From contig JAGAAD010000013.1 of assembly GCA_017615445.1 (NCBI GenBank), positions 1 to 24,973 of the forward strand: a DNA stretch of 24,973 bases, read 5' to 3'. The DNA comes from Bacteroidales bacterium. GTDB taxonomy: Bacteria; Bacteroidota; Bacteroidia; Bacteroidales; UBA932. Made by a program: the position numbers and the translations under genes. Shown piece by piece: positions 14,791 through 22,787 of the stretch. The notes beneath the pieces were generated by a model. That model saw nothing but the letters and a program-made list of their open reading frames with translations, was not told the DNA's origin and did not search any database. Positions within the stretch are counted from its first letter, which is position 1. Each line of letters opens with the position of its first letter.

Positions 14791-16706
14791 TGAAACGTTT
14801 GCTGACTCTCTTCTGCTTTTTGTTCGGATGCCTCACGGCGTTCGGACAGATCAGGATGACGGTCAGCGGCAAGGCCGAGCTCGTCCCGGACGACGCAGAC
14901 GCCATCTCGTATTACCGCCAGACTGACGCCAACGACAATGTCTGCGCGATAATCAAGGTGACACCGGACAACCCGCTTTCCGGCCGGCTGGTTCTCCAGA
15001 CCAGGGGCGGAATGGCGCCAGTGGCCCCGCCGCGCGGAGGCTCGAACTACATGGACGACAGCGGAGAGTGGTGGTATTGGATTTCGCCCAAGGTCACCAA
15101 CATCATGTTTACCTGCGACGGCTACACCCCTACTGATTGGATCGGGGTGTCGCTGCAGCCCGGCAAGGTTTATCGCCTGGATCTCAGCGTGGAGTCGTCC
15201 TACACCATCGTGAAGCAGTTCTCGGGTGCCGGCCTCTCGGGTATCAAGATGACCGTCAGCCCGGAGGAAGCGCTGGTCTCCTACGGCACAAGCCTCGAAG
15301 AGATGATCAATTCCGTGCCGGTTTCGGACGGCTACTTCGACGCCTCGCTTCCGGAGGGCAAGTACTTCTTCAAGATAGAGAGCGAATTCTATGAGACCTA
15401 CACCACCGAGATAGCGATCACCAAAGGCATGAAAGAGGTGGAAGTCTCTCTCAAACCCGCATTCGGTCACCTTAATCTCAGCTCGAACCCGAGCGGTGCG
15501 GACGTGTTCGTGGACGGCAAGCGGATAGGTCAGTCGCCGGTCCGGGAATCGGAAAGAATAGCCGCGGGCGAGCACACGGTCCTTTTCCGCAAGGCAGATT
15601 ACTATGTGGCCCAGCTGAAGGTGAAGGTGAAAGGCGACGGTTCCGTGCAGGAAGTCCCCACGGCGGAGCTTCGGCCCCAGTTCGGGCAGGTGACGCTCCT
15701 TTGCGCCGATCCGGCCGCGACGCTGATAGTCACCGACCCCGCCGGCAAGGAAATCTTCCGCGGGAAGAGCGGCGCCACTGTCCGCCTGAACAGTCAGGCC
15801 ACCTACAAACTCGAGGCGTCCAAGCCCTCGCACATGGCCCAGTCCACCGGAATCGTGGGCCAGACTATTGAAGGGAAGGAGGTGGAGATCAGGGTGGACC
15901 CGCCCGTGCCCGTCTACGGCGGGCTCAGCATCTCGTCGGTGCCCAGCCGTGCGGAGGTGTTCATAGACGGCGTCTATGCCGGCACGACACTCTATGCGCA
16001 GCCGCAGCTCGTCGGCAGCCACCGGATAGAGATCCGCAAGGAAGGTTATATCTCGCAGACCGCGACGATAGTGGTCGAACGCGACGAGACATCCTACGTG
16101 TCGGCGGAGCTTGTTCCCAAGGCGGCGCCCAAATCTTCAGCCCCGAAGCAGTCGTCTCCGGCGAAGGAGAAGGAGAAGAAGGAGCGGCAGAGCGCTGCGC
16201 CCGACCGCATTTCGGTTTTCGCCGGCGCGGTGGTTGGCTATGATCCCGTTTTCAAGAAGGCGAGCTTCGGAGGAATGGCCGGAGTGGGCAAGGCCTTCGG
16301 CGCGTACGTCAAGGGCCGCTCCGATTTCAAGTATGTGGACCGCGACGACAGCATCTACTATCTTGCCGATACCGGCAGCGCCTACAAGCAGGATGGATCC
16401 TTCCATGGCGCGATATGGACCAAATCCGGCGAAGCCTCAGTCCAGCACCGCTGGGTCTTGACGGCAGGTGCAACCATCCGCATCCTTGATTTCTTCTCGC
16501 TCTATGCCGGAGCCGGTTATGGGGTGATGAACAATTACTGGATGGACACAGCCGGCGACTATGTCCTTGTAAAGGACCGCTCCCGCCAGGGCGCGTCTTT
16601 CGAGCTAGGCGGCCTCGTCCGCTTCGGGCACATAGGCATTTCTATGGGTGTTACCTCCACAAACGGTTATATGGACGGCGAGGCCGGCCTGCAATACTAC
16701 TTCTGA
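14790..16706 (+). CDS. PEGA protein C with C-terminal barrel-like module
   Basis: The ATG shares one base with the previous TAA. The 638 residues comprise a signal peptide (ends near AFGQ), the paralogous N-terminal module (GEWWYWISPKVTNIMFTCDGY), PEGA 1 (about 225-297, SGADVFVDGKRIGQSPV), the shared unit EASKPSHMAQSTGIVGQTIEG, and PEGA 2 (376-443, SRAEVFIDGVYAGTT). A Lys/Glu-rich linker (about 447-470) leads to a barrel-like domain (473-638) with alternating strands such as RISVFAGAVVGYDP and GASFELGGLVRFGHIG and a final aromatic LQYYF, as in outer-membrane barrels. Along residues 1-440 it is closer to protein B than to A, at both DNA and protein level. The barrel could anchor PEGA domains to the outer membrane. 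Confidence 0.86.
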   Translation: MKRLLTLFCFLFGCLTAFGQIRMTVSGKAELVPDDADAISYYRQTDANDNVCAIIKVTPDNPLSGRLVLQTRGGMAPVAPPRGGSNYMDDSGEWWYWISPKVTNIMFTCDGYTPTDWIGVSLQPGKVYRLDLSVESSYTIVKQFSGAGLSGIKMTVSPEEALVSYGTSLEEMINSVPVSDGYFDASLPEGKYFFKIESEFYETYTTEIAITKGMKEVEVSLKPAFGHLNLSSNPSGADVFVDGKRIGQSPVRESERIAAGEHTVLFRKADYYVAQLKVKVKGDGSVQEVPTAELRPQFGQVTLLCADPAATLIVTDPAGKEIFRGKSGATVRLNSQATYKLEASKPSHMAQSTGIVGQTIEGKEVEIRVDPPVPVYGGLSISSVPSRAEVFIDGVYAGTTLYAQPQLVGSHRIEIRKEGYISQTATIVVERDETSYVSAELVPKAAPKSSAPKQSSPAKEKEKKERQSAAPDRISVFAGAVVGYDPVFKKASFGGMAGVGKAFGAYVKGRSDFKYVDRDDSIYYLADTGSAYKQDGSFHGAIWTKSGEASVQHRWVLTAGATIRILDFFSLYAGAGYGVMNNYWMDTAGDYVLVKDRSRQGASFELGGLVRFGHIGISMGVTSTNGYMDGEAGLQYYF

Positions 16707-16707
16707 T

Positions 16708-18318
16708 ATGAGACGATTCCATCACATATTATTGCTTGCCGCCCTGGCCGTGATACTCTCCGGGTGTGAGAACGATATGCTCTATTGGTCCCTGCCCGAG
16801 AATTTCACGCCGCCGAAGTACTTCTCTGGCCAAAAGTGGTCGGAATCATTGTCGGACAATATCTATGAAGTGTCGCTCGATGCCGCCCTCAGCGGAGGAG
16901 CATCATCTGTGGTCATAAGCCTTGCGGAACTGGAGGTCAGCACCGATGAATCCATGTCGGTGATAGTCGCCAAGGCCGGAGCCACGGCCACGGCCAGCCA
17001 TTTCTTCGGAAAGGTCAAATTCTCGAAGGGCGGCTCCCCGGCCTATTATATTCGCGCAGTCGTCGGCAGCGGCGCGGACAAAGAAATGGTCTACAGTGAA
17101 ATCTACACCGTAAGGCCGTCTTATGTCCCGACCCTCACCACTGAGGTGACTGAGCCCTCCTGGTACACGGTGTCCGTTGCTTCGACTATAGACAATCATG
17201 GGTATCCGATTCAGGAAAAAGGTATTCTTTTCTCCTGCACGAACAGCAATCTGACCTACGACAACTACGACTACAGAGATGCGATTTCAGGTGGCGCGAC
17301 ATCATTCAAAAAGCGTATTTCAGTGATGGATGCGGCAAAGGATGCCGGATTGGACTACCGTAACAGCCCCACCTACTATATACGCACGTACGCGAGGACT
17401 GCCGGAGGAATCGGCTACGGCCCGGTGGCGCACTGCAAGACTTTGGCCTGGCCGACATGTAACATTCAAGGGGTCAGCAATATCACGTCCACTTCCGCCA
17501 CCTTTAATTACACAATAAATAAAGCGTCCGGAGACAATTCGACCATCACTGAATATGTCTACTACTCAAAAACGGACCTTTTTAAAGGAAGTACGAGGAT
17601 TGGCGGACATACAATGACAGGACTGTCCCCGTCCACAACTTATTATTGCTGGGCCTACATCGAGAACACCTATGGCGATAATATCTACTGGACTGACTCC
17701 CAGTCTTTTACAACACTGTCCGGCGTTTCCTTTCAAGCCGTGGATCTTGGCTTGCCGTCCGGAGTGAAATGGGCGAACATGAATCTCGGCGCCACCAAGC
17801 CAGAAGATTATGGCGATTATTATGCTTGGGGAGAGACTTTGCCCAAATCGAACTATTCGTGGGAGACTTACGCTTTCCGCTCGAGCGGCACCGGAGACGA
17901 GGATGTCAAGTTTTCGAAGTATAACACCAAATCGGAAAGAGGTCCCGTGGACAATAAGGTCGAACTGGAGCTTTCCGATGACGCTGCACATGTGAATTGG
18001 GGCGGCAATTGGCGTTTGCCTACCAAAGACGATTGGTCCGAATTGATGGACAATTGCACTTGGACCTGGGTGACGCAGAACGGGGTGAATGGTTTTCGCG
18101 TGAGGGGCTCTTCCGCTGAAATTTTTCTGCCCGCTGCGGATATGAGATTATTGGATTGGGAGCCGTCGAACAATCAGGATAAAGGTGAATACTGGTCTTC
18201 CTCTTTTTACGGGGACGACCCCCTTGGCGTTTGGTGCCTGAGCATTACGCCTTCCGGCAAAGCATCAGTTGGCGGCTATCGTTGTTATGGGCGATCCATC
18301 CGCCCCGTCTGCGAGTAA
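16708..18318 (+). CDS. Lipoprotein with Fn3-like repeats and FISUMP domain
   Basis: The start is the ATG one base after the previous stop; it gives a proper lipoprotein signal with lipobox LSGC (Cys20). The product has 536 residues. After an unknown N-terminal part, two Fn3-like beta domains can be seen at about 150-248 and 250-338 (the second has STSATFNYTIN, GLSPSTTYYCWAYIENTYG and SQSFTTLSG). A FISUMP domain fills 340-536: VDLGLPSGVKWANMNLGA, YYAWGETLPKSNYSWETY, VNWGGNWRLPTKDDWSELM, GRSIRPVCE. It is clearly related to the FISUMP domain of PEGA protein B two genes upstream. It is the last gene of the secreted block, closed by a convergent hairpin, and is likely surface exposed. Confidence 0.88.
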   Translation: MRRFHHILLLAALAVILSGCENDMLYWSLPENFTPPKYFSGQKWSESLSDNIYEVSLDAALSGGASSVVISLAELEVSTDESMSVIVAKAGATATASHFFGKVKFSKGGSPAYYIRAVVGSGADKEMVYSEIYTVRPSYVPTLTTEVTEPSWYTVSVASTIDNHGYPIQEKGILFSCTNSNLTYDNYDYRDAISGGATSFKKRISVMDAAKDAGLDYRNSPTYYIRTYARTAGGIGYGPVAHCKTLAWPTCNIQGVSNITSTSATFNYTINKASGDNSTITEYVYYSKTDLFKGSTRIGGHTMTGLSPSTTYYCWAYIENTYGDNIYWTDSQSFTTLSGVSFQAVDLGLPSGVKWANMNLGATKPEDYGDYYAWGETLPKSNYSWETYAFRSSGTGDEDVKFSKYNTKSERGPVDNKVELELSDDAAHVNWGGNWRLPTKDDWSELMDNCTWTWVTQNGVNGFRVRGSSAEIFLPAADMRLLDWEPSNNQDKGEYWSSSFYGDDPLGVWCLSITPSGKASVGGYRCYGRSIRPVCE

Positions 18319-18339
18319 GTGCGCGAGATGTCAAGGACG

Positions 18340-18369
18340 GATTACTTTTTCGGGACCGAGAAAGTAATC
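18340..18369. terminator. Hairpin between convergent genes, containing a stop codon
   Basis: GATTACTTTTTCGG (18340-18353) pairs with CCGAGAAAGTAATC (18356-18369) over 14 positions with one T-G wobble and a 2-base loop. It lies 21 bases after the plus-strand lipoprotein stop and covers the stop and last codons of the minus-strand DUF4270 gene. There is no long T-run on either strand, so it may be a bidirectional but atypical terminator or an mRNA end stabiliser. Confidence 0.6.
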
Positions 18370-20012
18370 TTCAGGGTCGGGACTTCGGTGGTCGAAGCGG
18401 GACCGCAGAGGATGGTGCGGTAGTAGAAATCTTTGTCCAGCTGGTAGGTGGTGCTGGTGCTGGTCGAACCGCCGGCGTACATCGCAGCCATCATGTAGCT
18501 GTAGTAATTGCTGTAGTAGTTACTTCCGTAGCCGCCGTAGCCATACCCGCCGTAACCGCCATAGCCTCCGTACATGCTGTTGTAGTAGCTCTGATAGGCG
18601 AGATACTGGTAGTACTCGCTGAGGTCTGAGTTGCCGGAGCTGGTGGTGGTAGTCTCCTGGGTGTTCATAATCAGCATCCAGATGTCGTAGTTTCCCTGGA
18701 CGAAGTTCTTGTTGTCCGACTTGAGGTTCAGGAGCTGCTGGAGGTGGTATGTGATGTCCGGCGTGTACCGGCAAACCGAGCGCTTGATGTTGCCCTGGTC
18801 TTCGTTCTCCGAGCTGGCGTCCGTCAGGCCCATGAAGGTGGAGGTGGTGTCCGTCTTGATGCGGCAGGTGGGGCTGAGGCGCGGAGGGAAATAGTTGTCT
18901 ATGTCCGTGTAGTCCGCCGGCATGTCGTAGGGCATCACGATCGTGGCTTTGTTGATGACGGTCTTCGCGAGAAGAGAGGCGTCCAGGCCGGCAGCGGCGA
19001 TGGAGTCCGCGATAGCCTTGTTCGCGAGGTCGACCAGGGTGCTCGCTGCGATCACGGGCTTCAGTCCCGCGCCGCCTTCGAGGTAGACCTTGTCCGTGGC
19101 CTGTCCGGCCATGGCTCTGGTGGAGTGCCCGGTGACGTTGAACGCGTACTGCGGGAAGGATCCGTTAGAGTAGTTGGAGAACAGGTCGTCTATTCCGGTG
19201 TACTTCTGCGGGCCGGCATAGAGGAAGAAGGTGGTGTCTATCGGACCGACCTCGGGGTCGTAGATTGTGTTCAGGGTGAGGGTGCCGTAGTTGTCTTCGA
19301 GGTAGTAAGACGAGCTGTTGAAGTTCAGCTGGAGCTCGAAGGAGTTCAGGCGGCCGCCGTTTCCGGCAGGGGTGTCCGTCTCAAGCCAGATTCCGGGGAA
19401 CTTCTGCAGGAATGCCTGGAAGACGGTGGAGTCCGAGAGGACCTTGCCGTTCAGGTAGTTCACATAGGCGTTCGCGAAGTCGGCCGTGAAGTCCAGGTCC
19501 AGGTCCGCCGCGCCGTTCAGAAGCGGGGTGCCTTTGATCACGCTGGTCGCGCCGTGGCCGAGCAGGCCCGCGACATTGTTCGCGTCCATCAGCTTCGTCC
19601 AGTCTGTGCCTTCGTTAAGCGCGTAGGCGTAGACGTTCTGGAGTATGCGCTCCTGCCCGGACTGGCTGACGGCGGTGGTGTCGAAGGCGGCGTGGAGATG
19701 GAAAGTCTTGACGGACTGGACATCTCCGAAATCGAGGGTGTCTGCCAGGGGGATGATGGTGAAGGCGCTGCTGCGGGTGGAGAGGCCATAGACATCGTCC
19801 CGGACGGCGCCCAGAACGATTCTGGCGTCCGAGAAGCCGGAAAGGCTGTCCGCCATCCTCATCTCCACTTTGTCTATGGGGATTTCAGTGGAGAAAATCT
19901 GGTACTGGGAGTCTATGGGTATGAGGTTTCCCCCGATAAGTCCGTCTGTCTCAACACAGGAAACGCAGCCGATGAGGGCCACGCTTGCAAGGATGTGAGT
20001 GAGTGATTTCAT
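18342..20012 (-). CDS. DUF4270 family lipoprotein
   Basis: The 556-residue protein has a lipoprotein signal peptide. The lipidated residue is Cys16 (LIGC) or Cys19 (VSC); Cys19, followed by ETDGLIGGNLIP, fits the family pattern better. The rest has the DUF4270 layout: short strands such as VEMRMADSLSG and ARIVLGAVRDDVYG, a central helix-rich part, and the ending TEVPTLKITFSVPKK. A Tyr/Gly-rich stretch (about 18441-18620) interrupts the C-terminal third with tandem GGY units. The function is unknown; the family is confined mainly to Bacteroidetes and exported. It starts three bases after the GT5-like gene, and this pair is a conserved neighbourhood in Bacteroidales, so they are probably co-transcribed from 20844-20851. 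Confidence 0.88.
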   Translation of the reverse strand: MKSLTHILASVALIGCVSCVETDGLIGGNLIPIDSQYQIFSTEIPIDKVEMRMADSLSGFSDARIVLGAVRDDVYGLSTRSSAFTIIPLADTLDFGDVQSVKTFHLHAAFDTTAVSQSGQERILQNVYAYALNEGTDWTKLMDANNVAGLLGHGATSVIKGTPLLNGAADLDLDFTADFANAYVNYLNGKVLSDSTVFQAFLQKFPGIWLETDTPAGNGGRLNSFELQLNFNSSSYYLEDNYGTLTLNTIYDPEVGPIDTTFFLYAGPQKYTGIDDLFSNYSNGSFPQYAFNVTGHSTRAMAGQATDKVYLEGGAGLKPVIAASTLVDLANKAIADSIAAAGLDASLLAKTVINKATIVMPYDMPADYTDIDNYFPPRLSPTCRIKTDTTSTFMGLTDASSENEDQGNIKRSVCRYTPDITYHLQQLLNLKSDNKNFVQGNYDIWMLIMNTQETTTTSSGNSDLSEYYQYLAYQSYYNSMYGGYGGYGGYGYGGYGSNYYSNYYSYMMAAMYAGGSTSTSTTYQLDKDFYYRTILCGPASTTEVPTLKITFSVPKK

Positions 20013-20015
20013 CTA

Positions 20016-20837
20016 CTACAGCTGATCGTAAAAAGCGTTGTACTCGTCTATGTAGGTTCCGTCGGAGAAGCTCTTGGCTTTGACTTTTGCCACCTTGAGT
20101 CCGCGGTCTTTGCAGTAACTGATCAAAGAAGCCGGGATGTTCTCGCTGGCAAGAACCACTCCGTCTGAGAACCTGGCCGCAGTTTTGGCAAGATTTATGC
20201 CATCCGGGGAGGCCTTCAGGAGGTCTATGTCCTTCTCGCTGACAGCGCCGAAGTAAATCTTGTCGGCGAAGGTGGGGGAGAACTGCTCCTTGGGGAGGTC
20301 GTCGTGCAGGGAGAGCACTATCTTGCTGTGGCTGAAGATGGGGTCGTCTTTATACGCTTTCTTGAGGTAGAGAGGCAGCAAATGCGAGATCCAGCCGCTG
20401 CAGTGGATGATGTCCGGGGCCCAGCGGAGCTTCTTGACGGTCTCGAGGACGCCGCGCGCAAAGAAAATCGCGCGTTCGTCGTTGTCTTCGAAGAATCTGC
20501 CCTCTTCGTCGCGGTCGATCTGCTTGCGCTTGAAGTAGTCGTCGTTGTCGATGAAGTACACTTGAGTGTGTGCGGCGGCAATACTTGCGACCTTGATTAT
20601 GAGGGGCCGGTCCATATTGTCTATTATGAGATTCATGCCCGAAAGCCTGATGACTTCGTGGAGCTGGTTCTTGCGCTCGTTGATGCATCCGTAACGCGGC
20701 ATGAATGCACGAATTTCCTTCTTCCTCTCCTGCGTTCCCTGCGGCAGATAGCGTCCTAAGGTGGCTATCTCCGTCTCGGGGACGTAGGGAAAGATCTCCG
20801 AACAGACGAAAAGTACTTTTTGTGCAGAATTCTCCAT
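20016..20837 (-). CDS. Orphan GT5-type glycogen/starch synthase N-terminal domain protein
   Basis: The protein has 273 residues from the ATG at 20837, preferred because MENSAQKVLFVCSEIFPYVP aligns with family starts and a -7 element sits just upstream; a longer reading to 21065 would run through that promoter and into ftsX. It matches the N-terminal Rossmann half of GT5 synthases (RAFMPRYGCINERKNQLHEV, YFIDNDDYFKR, DIIHCSGWISHLLPLYLKK). It lacks the second Rossmann half that holds the donor-binding residues, and the usual KxGGL loop reads PETEIATLGRYLP. It is therefore unlikely to be a complete glycosyltransferase despite common database naming. The conserved short form in Bacteroidales suggests a regulatory or binding role. 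It is followed by DUF4270. Confidence 0.88.
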   Translation of the reverse strand: MENSAQKVLFVCSEIFPYVPETEIATLGRYLPQGTQERKKEIRAFMPRYGCINERKNQLHEVIRLSGMNLIIDNMDRPLIIKVASIAAAHTQVYFIDNDDYFKRKQIDRDEEGRFFEDNDERAIFFARGVLETVKKLRWAPDIIHCSGWISHLLPLYLKKAYKDDPIFSHSKIVLSLHDDLPKEQFSPTFADKIYFGAVSEKDIDLLKASPDGINLAKTAARFSDGVVLASENIPASLISYCKDRGLKVAKVKAKSFSDGTYIDEYNAFYDQL

Positions 20838-20843
20838 TTGGCT

Positions 20844-20851
20844 CAAATATA
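20844..20851 (-). promoter_or_regulatory. -7 element for the GT5-like/DUF4270 pair
   Basis: On the minus strand the sequence is TATATTTG, an exact TAnnTTTG match, ending seven bases before the ATG at 20837. No TTTG is present at the expected -33 distance. The 43-base gap is shared with the oppositely oriented ftsX. The transcript may be leaderless or nearly so. Confidence 0.5.
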
Positions 20852-20880
20852 CGAATTTTTTTCTAAATTCGCCCCGAATT

Positions 20881-21759
20881 ATGTCCCAAAAGCAAAACAA
20901 AATAATCCGCAGGAGACTGGCAGGCTCGTATCTGTCGTCCGTGATCAGCATCAGCCTTGTGCTCCTTCTGGTCGGAGCGGCGTCTTTCCTTGTCTTCAAT
21001 GCGTCCGCCGTGGGGGCATATTTCCGCGAGCATATCCACGTCACCGTCATCCTGAAGAAAGACACTCCGGCCGTGCAGGCAGTGGCCTACCAGCGAAAGA
21101 TCGAAGCCGAGCCTTTCGTGAAGACCAGCCACTATGTGAGCGTCCAGGAGGGTGAGGCGGAAATGCGCGAGATGCTGGGAGAGGACTTCCTGGACGTGTT
21201 CGAGACCTCGCCTGTGCCGAGTTCGGTGGAGGTGACGGTCCGCGCGGCGTGGATGAACCCGGACAGTCTGCTGACGGTGCACAAGCGCCTGTCCGACTCG
21301 CCGATAGTGGAAGAGGTGGACTGCCGGATTCCGCTGGTGGAGACAATCAGCGTCAGCTTCGGCAAGGTCGGGCTGGCGGTGCTGCTGGTGCTGGCGCTGC
21401 TGGTGGTCATCTCCGTGGCGCTGATCGCGAACACGGTCAGGCTGAATCTCTATGCGAACAGGTTCACGATCCACACCATGCAGCTGGTGGGCGCCACGCG
21501 CAGCTTCATCGCGCGGCCGTACGTCCGCCGCACCGTGGTCCAGGGCCTGATCGGCTCGCTGCTTGCGCTCGCGCTGATCGCGCTTGGCGTGTATCTGGTA
21601 TGGTCTTCGCATCCGGAGATCTATGAAATATTCACCGTCCCTGCCTTCATCGGCACCGCGGTGACTGTCATCGCCTTCGGCGTGATGCTCTGCTGGCTCA
21701 GCGGCAACGCGGTGGTGGCCAAGATTGTGAAACTTTCGAACGACGAACTTTATGGATAA
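20881..21759 (+). CDS. ftsX: Cell division protein FtsX
   Basis: FtsX is the membrane subunit of the FtsEX ABC-like complex, which sits at the divisome and activates peptidoglycan hydrolases from outside. The 292 residues show a cytoplasmic basic N-terminus, TM1 at about 21-41, a large extracytoplasmic loop (45-155) and three TMs at about 162-186, 219-241 and 254-276. This is the four-helix FtsX topology. Motifs include FTIHTMQLVGATRSFIARPYV between TM2 and TM3. ftsE is not adjacent. It overlaps the DUF3098 gene by eight bases and begins the run ftsX-DUF3098-uppP-lpxH; the first three are conserved neighbours in Bacteroidales. Confidence 0.93.
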   Translation: MSQKQNKIIRRRLAGSYLSSVISISLVLLLVGAASFLVFNASAVGAYFREHIHVTVILKKDTPAVQAVAYQRKIEAEPFVKTSHYVSVQEGEAEMREMLGEDFLDVFETSPVPSSVEVTVRAAWMNPDSLLTVHKRLSDSPIVEEVDCRIPLVETISVSFGKVGLAVLLVLALLVVISVALIANTVRLNLYANRFTIHTMQLVGATRSFIARPYVRRTVVQGLIGSLLALALIALGVYLVWSSHPEIYEIFTVPAFIGTAVTVIAFGVMLCWLSGNAVVAKIVKLSNDELYG

Positions 21760-21982
21760 AATGCCGATGTCCCGGAAAAGCATCAAGCTGCTTCTCGCAG
21801 GCCTGATCGTGATGGTGGCCGGTTATGTGCTGCTTGCGGGCGGCGGGGTGAAGGATCCCGATGTGTTCAACTACGCCATGTTCGACTTCAGGAGGCTGGT
21901 CGCAGCCCCGGTGGTGATGGTGGCCGGAATAGTGGTGATCGTGGTTGCGATCATCCGCAAGCCGAAGGAGGGGGAGGAATAG
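21752..21982 (+). CDS. DUF3098 small membrane protein
   Basis: The 76-residue protein has two transmembrane helices (about 13-30 and 51-68) joined by DPDVFNYAMFDFRRLVAAP, the recognisable core of DUF3098. A basic N-terminus and an RKPKEGEE tail flank them. The function is unknown, but its conserved place between ftsX and uppP points to cell-envelope growth or division. The start overlaps the ftsX end; an internal ATG three codons later is possible. The family usually has a longer N-terminus, so the exact start is uncertain. Confidence 0.88.
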   Translation: MDKMPMSRKSIKLLLAGLIVMVAGYVLLAGGGVKDPDVFNYAMFDFRRLVAAPVVMVAGIVVIVVAIIRKPKEGEE

Positions 21983-21983
21983 T

Positions 21984-22787
21984 ATGGACTGGTTGCAGGC
22001 AATAATACTCGGAATAGTCCAGGGCCTCACGGAATTCCTTCCGGTGAGCAGCAGCGGCCATCTCGCCATCTTCAAGGAACTGCTCGGAGTGGAAACTGCC
22101 GAGGACCTGATGTTCGAAGTCACGGTCCACGCTGCGACCGTCCTGGCCACGATAGTGGTTTTCTGGAAGCCCATAGTCCAGCTGTTCGCCGGACTTTTCA
22201 AGTTTAAGTACAACGACGAGACAGACTACATCTGCAAGCTTCTTGTCGGAACCATCCCGGTGATGATAGTGGGCCTGTTCTTCAAGGATCAGGTGGAAGA
22301 GTTGTTCAACTCGCTGTGGGTTGTGGGCGGCTCCCTGCTTATCACCGCCGTGCTTCTCTACTTCTCGGACGCCGCTGCGAAGGCAAAGGCCCGGGAGTCC
22401 GAAGCCCGGAACGGCATCTCGTTCTGGCAGGCACTGCTGGTGGGAGTCGGGCAGGCGTTCGCCGTCCTCCCGGGCCTCTCGCGCAGCGGCGCCACCATCA
22501 GCACCGGTCTCGTCTCCGGCGTGCGTCGCGAGGTCGTGGCCCAGTTCTCGTTCCTGATGGTTATTATCCCCATCCTCGGGGAAATGTTCCTTTCGATAAC
22601 GGGCGGCGAGCTTGCCGCAAGTTCCACGGGCCTCCTTCCGCTGGCGCTCGGCTTCGTGTCCGCTTTCGCGACCGGCCTTTTCGCCTGCAAGGCGATGATA
22701 GCCCTCGTGAAACGGGCTCAGCTCAAGTGGTTCGCGCTGTACTGCGTCCTAGTCGGCTTTATCGTCATCCTTACCCAGATATTCTAA
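21984..22787 (+). CDS. uppP: Undecaprenyl-diphosphatase (BacA/UppP)
   Basis: UppP dephosphorylates undecaprenyl diphosphate in the inner membrane and so recycles the lipid carrier for peptidoglycan and O-antigen; it also gives bacitracin resistance. The 267 residues contain both family signatures: EFLPVSSSGH (17-26) and LPGLSRSGATIS (Ser166, Arg167). About eight hydrophobic segments are present. The ATG at 21984, preceded by GGAGGAAT, gives the normal N-terminus MDWLQAIILGIVQGLTEF; longer readings enter DUF3098. It ends in TAATG, overlapping lpxH by one base. In Bacteroides truB commonly follows uppP; here lpxH does. Confidence 0.96.
   Translation: MDWLQAIILGIVQGLTEFLPVSSSGHLAIFKELLGVETAEDLMFEVTVHAATVLATIVVFWKPIVQLFAGLFKFKYNDETDYICKLLVGTIPVMIVGLFFKDQVEELFNSLWVVGGSLLITAVLLYFSDAAAKAKARESEARNGISFWQALLVGVGQAFAVLPGLSRSGATISTGLVSGVRREVVAQFSFLMVIIPILGEMFLSITGGELAASSTGLLPLALGFVSAFATGLFACKAMIALVKRAQLKWFALYCVLVGFIVILTQIF

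Noticed and set aside
18744..20006. 420-codon plus-strand open frame opposite DUF4270
   Set aside because: It is a mirror of a well-supported lipoprotein gene. Its product is Val/Arg/Gly-rich without a recognisable motif, signal or ribosome binding site.
20016..21065. Longer start at 21065 for the GT5-like protein
   Set aside because: It would overlap 185 bases of ftsX and include the promoter; the extra residues show no family similarity.
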